This document shows positions 1 through 5,976 of a stretch of 14,281 nt of DNA, in pieces (position 1 is the stretch's first letter; each line of letters starts with the position of its first letter). The position numbers and the translations under genes are program-made. Under the pieces are notes generated by a model. That model was not told the origin of the DNA. It saw only the letters and a program-made list of their open reading frames with translations, and ran no database searches. Source of the stretch: Chloroflexota bacterium (GTDB taxonomy: Bacteria > Chloroflexota > Anaerolineae > Anaerolineales > Anaerolineaceae); the NCBI GenBank assembly GCA_012797215.1, contig JAAZPN010000126.1:1-14281 (forward strand). Reading direction: 5' to 3'.

Positions 1-905
1 TAGTCCTTCTGTTTATCCTTAATCACATACTCCGGCACAAAGGTTTGCGTACTCATCGGCGGACGGACATAATTATCATCCGCCTGTCGTGGAGGCAGCG
101 AAATTGGTTCGGGGGTCAGGTCCTCGTACGGAATCTTGGAAAGCAGATGGCTGATGCAGCTCAGGCGCGCCAGCTCTTTATTATCCGAATTGACCACGTA
201 CCACGGAGAAAGTTTGGTATCCGTATATCGGAACATTTCGTCCTTGGCTTTGGAGTACTCTACCCACTTGGTGCGGGAAGCTAAATCCATCGGGCTCAGC
301 TTCCATCGGCGGGTGATGTCGTTAATGCGCGCCTGAAAGCGTCGTTCCTGCTCTTCGTTGCTTACCGAGAACCAGTACTTGAGCAGGATGATGCCAGAAC
401 GGATCAGCATATTCTCAAACTCCGGCACCGAGCGGAAAAATTCCCGCACCTCATCCTCAGTACAAAAACCCATTACGCGTTCCACGCCCGAGCGGTTGTA
501 CCAGCTGCGGTCAAACAGGACCATTTCTCCGGCTGCCGGCAGGTGTTGAACATAGCGTTGAAAGTACCACTGCGATTTCTCGCGTTCGGTTGGGGTTGCC
601 AGCGCGACGATGCGCACAATGCGGGGATTGAGCTTTTCAGTGATGCGTTTGATGGTGCCGCCCTTTCCTGCCGCGTCCCGCCCTTCAAACAATACAACCA
701 CCTTCAGGCCCTTTTCCTTAATCCACCCCTGCATTTTGACCAGCTCTACCTGCAGCTTTTCAAGTTCCTTTTCGTATTCTTTTGTTGAAAGTTTCACTTG
801 AGGTTTAGAAGGTGCGCTGGCTTGTTCGGGTTTTCCTTCCTGCTTGACTTTCTCAGGTTTCTTGTCTTTCCCCTTTTCCTCAGATTTCCCATTATGTTTT
901 GACAT
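1..905 (-). CDS. ppk2: Polyphosphate kinase 2 (PPK2 family), 3' end at or just past the window edge
   Basis: PPK2 enzymes transfer phosphate between polyphosphate and nucleoside di- or monophosphates in the cytoplasm. Translating the minus strand from 905 gives 301 open codons up to the edge. A Lys/Glu/Pro-rich, probably disordered N-terminal tail (residues 1-38) precedes the kinase fold. Walker A is FEGRDAAGKGG (about 73-83), Walker B is LFDRSWYNRSG (about 130-140), and the lid region NDITRRWKLSPMD begins near 195. The C-terminal RPPMSTQTFVPEY (291-303 region of the family) is the usual PPK2 ending. The two bases left at the edge read TA on this strand, so the next codon is either a stop or Tyr; the gene is probably almost complete. 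The ATG at 905-903 follows an AGGAGAGG ribosome site. The Walker A spelling resembles class I (ADP-phosphorylating) enzymes, but the class is inferred only. It is transcribed alone, separated from the next gene by a terminator. Confidence 0.93.
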   Translation of the reverse strand, partial: MSKHNGKSEEKGKDKKPEKVKQEGKPEQASAPSKPQVKLSTKEYEKELEKLQVELVKMQGWIKEKGLKVVVLFEGRDAAGKGGTIKRITEKLNPRIVRIVALATPTEREKSQWYFQRYVQHLPAAGEMVLFDRSWYNRSGVERVMGFCTEDEVREFFRSVPEFENMLIRSGIILLKYWFSVSNEEQERRFQARINDITRRWKLSPMDLASRTKWVEYSKAKDEMFRYTDTKLSPWYVVNSDNKELARLSCISHLLSKIPYEDLTPEPISLPPRQADDNYVRPPMSTQTFVPEYVIKDKQKD

Positions 906-981
906 GGCAGCCTCTCCTGATAAAGAAACAGACACAATTGCGCGGAAAAATCGTACGGATAAAACGTGCTTAAGTAATAGT

Positions 982-987
982 ATTATA
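982..987 (-). promoter_or_regulatory. Probable promoter (-10) of the PPK2 gene
   Basis: The minus strand reads CTGTGTATAATAC here, with a perfect TATAAT at 987-982. A -35 is only weakly matched (TTTTCA, about 15 bases upstream). The start codon lies about 76 bases downstream, giving an untranslated leader of roughly 70 bases. This promoter is downstream of the operon terminator, so PPK2 has its own transcription unit. Confidence 0.55.
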
Positions 988-1020
988 CACAGAATCTTGA
1001 GCTGAAAATTGGTGAAATGT

Positions 1021-1050
1021 AAAAAAATTGGCGATGCCTTTCATATCGCC
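1021..1050 (-). terminator. Rho-independent terminator ending the hydrolase-SH3-PP2C-regulator operon
   Basis: On the minus strand, GGCGAT (1050-1045) pairs with ATCGCC (1035-1030) around a nine-base loop and runs straight into AATTTTTTT (1029-1021). The element sits about 50 bases beyond the response regulator stop and before the PPK2 promoter, exactly where an operon end is expected. The stem is short (6 bp), but the T tract is strong. Confidence 0.75.
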
Positions 1051-1098
1051 GTTTTCTCTATCTCCAGTCATTTAGATATGAATTTTTTTCAGATTCTC

Positions 1099-1836
1099 TC
1101 AATCTGCTTGCTGTGCCAGGTTTTCACGCCGAAAATCGACAAAACGGTATCCAACACCCCTCTCAGTCAGAATATAGCGTGGATTGGTGGGGTCCTTTTC
1201 AATTTTCTTTCGCAAATAATTAATATACAAGCGGACGTAATGGGGCTCATCCTCATACTCATAACCCCAAACCTTGCTGAGAATCTGGTCGTGGGTGAGT
1301 ACCCAACCAGCATTTTTCACCAAGTGGTAGAGTAAGCGGTATTCCGTCGGCCGCAGCTGAACCAATTCGCCGTCTACCCAAATTTCGTGGCGGTCAAAGT
1401 CAATTTGCAGCCGTCCGTCCACGTCTATTTTGCCGGTGTCAGTTTGGTCAGAAAAACTCCCGCGGCGTAAAACCGCGCGAATGCGGCTGGTCAATTCCCG
1501 CGGGCTGAAAGGTTTGGTAACGTAATCATCGGCTCCCAATTCCAATCCCCGCACCTTGTCATTCTCCTCCCCTTTGGCAGTGAGCATGATAACCGGCGTG
1601 CTGCCAATTTCCCGGATCATGCGCAGAACCTGAAAGCCGTCCAAGTCCGGCATCATTACATCCAGAAGCACCAAATCCGGCAGAACAGCTCGCAGTCTGT
1701 CCATAGCCTGAGCTCCATTGTTTGCCTCAAAGACCTCAAAGCCGTCGTGCTCCAGATTGAGCCGGATTAATTTAACCAGCCCCCTTTCGTCGTCAACGAC
1801 TAGAATCCGATTTTTCTTGGATGTCGCTTCCATCAT
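1099..1836 (-). CDS. OmpR/PhoB-family response regulator without a nearby kinase
   Basis: A cytoplasmic two-domain transcription factor of 245 residues. The receiver domain (about 10-125) has the acidic pair D15-D16, the phospho-acceptor D59 in LVLLDVMMPD, T86 in VIMLTAKG and K108 in YVTKPF, so it should be phosphorylatable. The C-terminal winged helix (about 140-238) has the family features of Trans_reg_C, including LRPTEYRLL, HYVRLYINYLRKKI and ERGVGYRF. Two ATG codons stand in tandem (1836 and 1833) behind GGAAGGG; I take the first. The upstream phosphatase gene ends only 12 bases before it and the ribosome site lies in that gap, so the two are certainly co-transcribed. No histidine kinase is encoded in the window, so the partner is elsewhere or the protein responds to other signals. 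The C-terminal half is reminiscent of KdpE-type regulators, but the target genes cannot be read from sequence. Confidence 0.93.
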   Translation of the reverse strand: MMEATSKKNRILVVDDERGLVKLIRLNLEHDGFEVFEANNGAQAMDRLRAVLPDLVLLDVMMPDLDGFQVLRMIREIGSTPVIMLTAKGEENDKVRGLELGADDYVTKPFSPRELTSRIRAVLRRGSFSDQTDTGKIDVDGRLQIDFDRHEIWVDGELVQLRPTEYRLLYHLVKNAGWVLTHDQILSKVWGYEYEDEPHYVRLYINYLRKKIEKDPTNPRYILTERGVGYRFVDFRRENLAQQAD

Positions 1837-1848
1837 CTCACCCTTCCG

Positions 1849-2703
1849 TCAGGAAATATTTACGATTATCACGCTGATATTGTCTGTCCCGCCAGCTTTG
1901 TTTGCCGCGTCTACCAGCGTTCGCGCGGCGACCCGCGCCGGCAGTCCTTTTTCCAGGGTCTTAAGCAAAAGTTCGTCCGGCACAAGCCCCCATAGGCCGT
2001 CCGAACACAACAGCAAGTTGCATGCTTCGTCAAGTTCCCGCGTTCCAAGGTCAGCTTTAAAAGCTTCGCTTTGCCCCACAGCCCGAAACAGTTGGTTGCG
2101 CAATGGATTACTCTGTGCTTCTTCCGCGCTGATTTGCCCCAGGTCAATCAGCCGACGCACAATGGTATGGTCTTTGGTCAAGGCCTCCAAGCCCTGTTTT
2201 GGTGAGTACAAGTAAATGCGGCTGTCCCCTACATGCGCGTAATAAAGCGTATTGTTGATTACAACGGCAGCGCTTAGCGTTGTGCCGCCGCCCGGAGCGC
2301 CTCTCAGCACAGCCTGCTGCGCGGATTGCGCGGCTGACCGTACAGCGTATTCCACTTCCTCATGGGCTGGCAATTTGTGCGTTTGCTGAATAGAGTTAAA
2401 GAGCTGCTGCTGTAATACGTTAACCACTGCCTCTACTGCCAGGCTGCTGGCAAGCTCACCATTTTCATGTCCGCCCATGCCATCCGCGACGATAAACAAA
2501 CCCAGGGATGTCTTCTGGTCAGCGCTCAGGCTGAGGGTGTTCATAGCAAAAACAGCATCCTCATTCTGCTTGCGAACCTTGCCTACCGAGACCTCGGCGT
2601 GGCTGTTGATGACCGGCACCCAGGCGGAAATCGCGCCCTTGCCGTCCAATTCCTCAGAGCTCTTCTTTTCTTTCCCGCGTTTTTTTCGCTCAAAAACAGC
2701 CAC
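1849..2703 (-). CDS. PP2C-type Ser/Thr protein phosphatase
   Basis: A metal-dependent phosphatase (PPM/PP2C, bacterial PrpC/Stp type) of 284 residues that removes phosphate from Ser/Thr in proteins. The metal-binding and core motifs are all present: RKQNEDA (D49), IVADGMGGHENG (D74, G75), AHVGDSRIY (D160), LLCSDGLWG (D235) and GGTDNISV (D274). The first 25 or so residues are a charged tail (KKRGKEKK) without membrane segment, so the enzyme is cytoplasmic. The start is a GTG at 2703-2701, preceded by AGGAGT at a good distance; no better ATG exists before the catalytic domain. It is the third gene of the operon, 30 bases after the SH3 gene and 12 before the response regulator. No Ser/Thr kinase lies in the window, so its substrate is unknown. 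Possible substrates include the neighbouring regulator or a kinase encoded elsewhere. Confidence 0.93.
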   Translation of the reverse strand: MAVFERKKRGKEKKSSEELDGKGAISAWVPVINSHAEVSVGKVRKQNEDAVFAMNTLSLSADQKTSLGLFIVADGMGGHENGELASSLAVEAVVNVLQQQLFNSIQQTHKLPAHEEVEYAVRSAAQSAQQAVLRGAPGGGTTLSAAVVINNTLYYAHVGDSRIYLYSPKQGLEALTKDHTIVRRLIDLGQISAEEAQSNPLRNQLFRAVGQSEAFKADLGTRELDEACNLLLCSDGLWGLVPDELLLKTLEKGLPARVAARTLVDAANKAGGTDNISVIIVNIS

Positions 2704-2733
2704 TCGTTTTACTCCTATTCTTTTTCTTGCTTG

Positions 2734-3237
2734 TTACGGCGTTTGCGTGGCGGTTTCCAACAATGTCAGGAACGATTCCGCGGACCAGCCAGTGCGATTG
2801 GCATCATAAGACGCTTTTAGCTGCCACCACACGTAACCATCCTTCTCCACTGGTCCGCCGATAACCAGAAAGATTTCTTCATCCATGGACACAAAATGAA
2901 TTTCGGCATCCGTACCGGGTTCCGCGCGCATGCGCAAACCCGCGCCGCCAGTGCCGGTCACCTTCACATACGTGCCAACGCCAATTGTGCCAGGCGGCAG
3001 CAGCGGAGCAGCTGTTTGGGTGGCAGCGGCGGGCTCCAGCGTTGGTGGGAGCGTGGGCGTGTGCGTTGGCGCGGGAATCATCGTCAGAGCCGCAGTCGGG
3101 ATGCTTTGCTCGGCGCTAGGTTCGGTACTAGAGAGGCGAATGAGCAGATAGACCATCCCAAGGATTGCCGCCGCCAGAAAGACAGCCGCCAGAATGGTCA
3201 GCGGATGAATACCGCTGCGTGAAGGCTTTGTCTCCAT
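2734..3237 (-). CDS. Single-pass membrane protein with an extracytoplasmic bacterial SH3-like domain
   Basis: A 167-residue protein with a short basic cytoplasmic end (1-10), one transmembrane helix (about 11-34, LTILAAVFLAAAILGMVYLL), a Pro/Thr/Ala-rich linker (about 37-82) and a C-terminal SH3b-like domain (about 86-160). That domain contains the usual LRMRAEPGTDAE turn and ends in GWSAESFL, matching the common 'GWV...YL' close of these domains. The linker and topology place the SH3 domain outside the membrane, where such domains often bind cell-wall or polysaccharide ligands. ATG at 3237 follows AGGAAGTGAG. It sits between the hydrolase (36-base gap) and the PP2C phosphatase (30-base gap), in the same operon. 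It could be the sensory or wall-anchoring part of the module; this is inference. No catalytic residues are seen. Confidence 0.8.
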   Translation of the reverse strand: METKPSRSGIHPLTILAAVFLAAAILGMVYLLIRLSSTEPSAEQSIPTAALTMIPAPTHTPTLPPTLEPAAATQTAAPLLPPGTIGVGTYVKVTGTGGAGLRMRAEPGTDAEIHFVSMDEEIFLVIGGPVEKDGYVWWQLKASYDANRTGWSAESFLTLLETATQTP

Positions 3238-3273
3238 AGTAAACTCACTTCCTGAGTCGCTTTTGTCTTTCCA

Positions 3274-4296
3274 TCAGCTCTGGCGCTTGTCCTGTGCCTT
3301 CAAGAAGTCATCCAGGATGTGGAATGTTTCGCCGGGGCGGTCAAAATGGGGCATCCCGCGCGATTGACGAATGCGCCTGACCGACCAATTGGGGTGAGCC
3401 TGGACGCTTGCGAGCAGCATATCGTAGCTTTTACCAGGCTCGTTATCATAAAGCACCAGCACCGGTTGCGTTAACGCGTCATATACTTTTTCGCGCACAT
3501 CACGCACAGCCAGTCTGCCGCTCGCGAAAACGATCGGCGCGAAATGCGCTCCTGCTTGATGCGCGCTGGCATAAGCGATGCTGACAAGTTCCTCGGGTAC
3601 ATCCGCTTCAAAGCGTTGGCGGTAATAGAGGCTCAGGCGTGGTCGGCTCGCAAGAATATCAAATAACGGCAGGCTCCAAAGCGGAACAGCCATCACGCTG
3701 TAAAGCAGGTCAGCAAAATTAGTTTTCCTTATCTGCTCAGCAAGGCTGCCGATTGGCGGCATCTCAAAACCAGTCGGGGAAATCATAACAAGCGCGTGAA
3801 TCCATTCCGGGTTTGCTTGCGCTGCCAAGGCCGCGAATTCCGCGGAAAGTCCCAACGCCGCAACATCTGCCGGCTGGCCAATCTCACCGCGAATAAACTC
3901 AGTCAGGGCGGCCTGGTACATGCTTGGTCGGTACGGTCTGTCCCCGCGTTCAGAGCCGCCAAACCCCGGCAGCTCGAGTGCGTAGACTGGGCGTTGGGAT
4001 TTGAAGGCATTAAAAATGGGAACGATATCATGCGCGCCAGCAGCCGCGTGGACCCCATGTAATATGACAAGGGGCCGCCCGCTGCCGCGCTTATCCACGT
4101 AAAAGTGAAGTTTTCCAGCGGTCGGCGCGTCAAAATTGCCGTGCTCTGCCTCCAAAATGCCTTTCACTTTGGCATGATGATCAATGTAGCGGCGGCTGTA
4201 AAGGATCCACCCGGCGGAAACCAACAATCCGGTCGTCACCAATCCGGAAATGCTCCCGGGCAGCAATCCAAATCTCTTTTTAGTTTTTTCAGTCAT
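3274..4296 (-). CDS. Membrane-anchored alpha/beta-fold hydrolase
   Basis: A 340-residue alpha/beta hydrolase; the substrate is not identifiable. After a basic start there is one hydrophobic segment (about 14-33) that probably anchors it to the membrane. The fold shows VILHGVHAAAG (oxyanion region, H80-G81), ELPGFGGSERG, a nucleophile elbow GLSAEF (S151) and a late His in GMPHFDRPGE (H317); D284 in VLVLYDNE is the likely acid. The elbow departs from G-x-S-x-G because a Glu (E153) replaces the last Gly. The frame stays open further upstream to a TTG at 4317, but the ATG at 4296 has GGAG six or seven bases before it and is the better start. It is the first gene of the minus-strand operon, with a clear promoter 37 bases upstream. 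Family assignment is secure; activity is presumed. Confidence 0.85.
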   Translation of the reverse strand: MTEKTKKRFGLLPGSISGLVTTGLLVSAGWILYSRRYIDHHAKVKGILEAEHGNFDAPTAGKLHFYVDKRGSGRPLVILHGVHAAAGAHDIVPIFNAFKSQRPVYALELPGFGGSERGDRPYRPSMYQAALTEFIRGEIGQPADVAALGLSAEFAALAAQANPEWIHALVMISPTGFEMPPIGSLAEQIRKTNFADLLYSVMAVPLWSLPLFDILASRPRLSLYYRQRFEADVPEELVSIAYASAHQAGAHFAPIVFASGRLAVRDVREKVYDALTQPVLVLYDNEPGKSYDMLLASVQAHPNWSVRRIRQSRGMPHFDRPGETFHILDDFLKAQDKRQS

Positions 4297-4332
4297 AGCT
4301 ATCTCCAGGTAGGCCAATCAGCTTACATCCTC

Positions 4333-4361
4333 ATTATAAATGACTTTAGCGGACATCCAAA
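4333..4361 (-). promoter_or_regulatory. Promoter of the hydrolase-SH3-PP2C-regulator operon
   Basis: On the minus strand a perfect TATAAT (4338-4333) lies 17 bases after TTTGGA (4361-4356), a partial -35. Predicted transcription starts near 4326, about 30 bases before the ATG at 4296. It lies back to back with the plus-strand promoter at 4404-4412. Confidence 0.65.
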
Positions 4362-4403
4362 ATCGAGAGCTACTACACGCAGACCGGACGCTCAATTTGA
4401 TTC

Positions 4404-4412
4404 TGGTAAAAT
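4404..4412 (+). promoter_or_regulatory. Extended -10 promoter abutting the serine hydrolase start
   Basis: The sequence TGGTAAAAT fits an extended -10 (TGn followed by TAAAAT at 4407-4412). No good -35 is seen, which extended -10 promoters tolerate. The box ends one base before the first ATG, so transcription would begin at about 4418-4420, inside a run of three ATG codons. No Shine-Dalgarno sequence is present. A leaderless mRNA starting at or near the third ATG (4420) is therefore likely. Confidence 0.5.
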
Positions 4413-4413
4413 C

Positions 4414-5940
4414 ATGATGATGAAAACGAAATCCCGCCGCGCAAGAACCGATCCACTGCGTTGGTTGATTGGCGGTTTTGGCCTCTTCTTTTTGTTCTTT
4501 AGCCTTTTTATCTTGCTTAAAGATTACGCGGCTTATAAGGCTTCTTCCCGGCTGTATCCGGATGGCGTCAGCGTGGGTCAGGTTCCTATCGGCGGTCTCA
4601 CGCGCGAGCAAGCCGAACAGCGCTTGACGGAAGCTTTTTCCGTGCCAGTGGAACTGCGCTTTCAGGGCGCGCGCATGCAATTTTCACCCGCGCAGTTGGG
4701 CTTTACAATCGATTCTGCCGCATCGCTGGAGCAGGTAGAGCGGCAGATTCCGAGCGGCGGCTGGTGGCGGCGCTTGTGGGGTCAGAACGCCAGCCCTTAT
4801 GAGAATAATTTTCCGCTGCAGGCAAGCCTGAACGCGACCGCCGCGCGCGCCTTCCTATCCGAGACCATTTTGCCGCGCTACAACCAAGCTTCCACCGAAG
4901 CCCAGCCAATCCTTTACAGCACCAACTACACCCCCGGGCAGCCCGGATACAGCCTTGACCTGGATGGAGCGCTCTCCTCGTTGGAGCAAGCCCTTTTTTC
5001 CAATTCCCAGCGCGTGGTGGAACTGCCTGTTTTGGAAGCACCAGCAGCCGGCCTGAACCCGCGCAACCTGGAAATATTCCTGCGCCAGACGATTCTTTTG
5101 GATGGCTTTGACGGTCTGGTGGAGATCTATTTGCAGCCGCTGGACCAGGAGCAGCCTTTGCACTTTGCCGCGCTCGCCAACCAACCAGTACCTCCAGATG
5201 TTGCTTATTCCGCTGCAAGCACAATCAAAATTCCGATTATGACCTCAGTTTTTAAACGCTTGCCAGAACCCACCCCCGATAACGCGCTTTATTGGATGGA
5301 GAGGATGATTATCCACTCAGAAAATCCGCCCAGCGACGCGCTTATGCAAACTTACCTCGATGAAAACCTCGGCCCGTTGTACGTCACCGATGATATGCGG
5401 GCTTTGGGTTACCAGAATACCTTCCTGGCGGGTTACTTTTATGCCGGCGCTCCGCTTTTGCAGCGCTTCAGCACGCCTGCCAACTCCCGTACCGACGTTT
5501 ACCTGGACCCTGATTTTTACAACCAGACTGTTCCCTCTGAGATTGGTGATTTGCTCACGCGCGTCTATCACTGCGCGCATTCTGAGTCTGGGAGTGAGAA
5601 CGGGCTTTTTGATGGGCAGGTAAGCCCATCCGAGTGCCAAACCATGCTGGATATGCTCGGGCAGAACAAAATTGGCGCGCTAATCGAAGCTGGACTGCCC
5701 CCCGAGGCTTCGGCCGCTCACAAACACGGCTGGACCTCCGACCTGGACGGGCTGCTCCATACCATGAGTGACGCGGGCATCGTTTCTACGCCGGGCGGAG
5801 ATTACGTGCTGATAATCTTCATTAACAGCAGCAGACAGTTAATCTTTGACAAAGGCAACTGGCTTTTTGCGCGTCTTTCACAAGTCATTTATAATGCCTT
5901 TAATCTGCAGCAGCAGGCGGCCTGGCTGCCTGGCGGATAA
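4414..5940 (+). CDS. Membrane-anchored PG_binding_4 / class A beta-lactamase-like serine hydrolase
   Basis: A 508-residue protein with a basic N-terminus, one transmembrane helix (about 16-36) and an extracytoplasmic body. The segment RLYPDGVSVGQVPIGGLT (about 46-63) opens a PG_binding_4-like domain (YoaR/VanW type). The C-terminal half (about 245-500) is a penicillin-recognising serine hydrolase. It has S269-T-I-K272 as the SxxK box, S302-E-N304 as the SDN-like box and K437-H-G439 in place of KTG. All three active-site motifs are in order, so the enzyme is probably a peptidoglycan-related carboxypeptidase or a beta-lactamase-like hydrolase rather than a dead homologue. The open frame extends 103 codons upstream into the divergent hydrolase gene, but that part has no ribosome site and no family match. 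The start is one of three tandem ATGs (4414, 4417, 4420); the third is favoured by the promoter position. It heads an operon with the next gene 36 bases on. Confidence 0.85.
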   Translation: MMMKTKSRRARTDPLRWLIGGFGLFFLFFSLFILLKDYAAYKASSRLYPDGVSVGQVPIGGLTREQAEQRLTEAFSVPVELRFQGARMQFSPAQLGFTIDSAASLEQVERQIPSGGWWRRLWGQNASPYENNFPLQASLNATAARAFLSETILPRYNQASTEAQPILYSTNYTPGQPGYSLDLDGALSSLEQALFSNSQRVVELPVLEAPAAGLNPRNLEIFLRQTILLDGFDGLVEIYLQPLDQEQPLHFAALANQPVPPDVAYSAASTIKIPIMTSVFKRLPEPTPDNALYWMERMIIHSENPPSDALMQTYLDENLGPLYVTDDMRALGYQNTFLAGYFYAGAPLLQRFSTPANSRTDVYLDPDFYNQTVPSEIGDLLTRVYHCAHSESGSENGLFDGQVSPSECQTMLDMLGQNKIGALIEAGLPPEASAAHKHGWTSDLDGLLHTMSDAGIVSTPGGDYVLIIFINSSRQLIFDKGNWLFARLSQVIYNAFNLQQQAAWLPGG

Positions 5941-5976
5941 ATATTGAACTTTTCCCTGCTGAACAGGAAGCTGGCA

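Noticed and set aside
45..801. Several plus-strand frames in the first 800 bases
   Set aside because: They are all antisense to PPK2, whose motifs are unmistakable on the minus strand.
1009..1335. Plus-strand 108-codon frame over the response regulator end
   Set aside because: Antisense to a certain gene and covering its terminator; no ribosome site and no family pattern.
4297..4317. TTG start for the alpha/beta hydrolase
   Set aside because: The seven extra codons contain the ribosome site of ATG 4296 and add no conserved residues.
4105..4413. 103-codon upstream extension of the serine hydrolase reading frame
   Set aside because: It lies opposite the divergent hydrolase gene, covers both promoters, has no ribosome site and encodes no family-like sequence; the membrane helix and domains begin after 4414.
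4318..4680. Minus-strand 120-codon frame that would precede the alpha/beta hydrolase
   Set aside because: It is antisense to the start of the serine hydrolase and includes both promoters; its sequence is low-complexity shadow coding.
5944..5976. TTG start for the DHH-CBS-nucleotidyltransferase protein
   Set aside because: ATG 5977 has AGGAAG at the right distance and begins exactly at the conserved DHH strand; the extra residues look like untranslated spacer.
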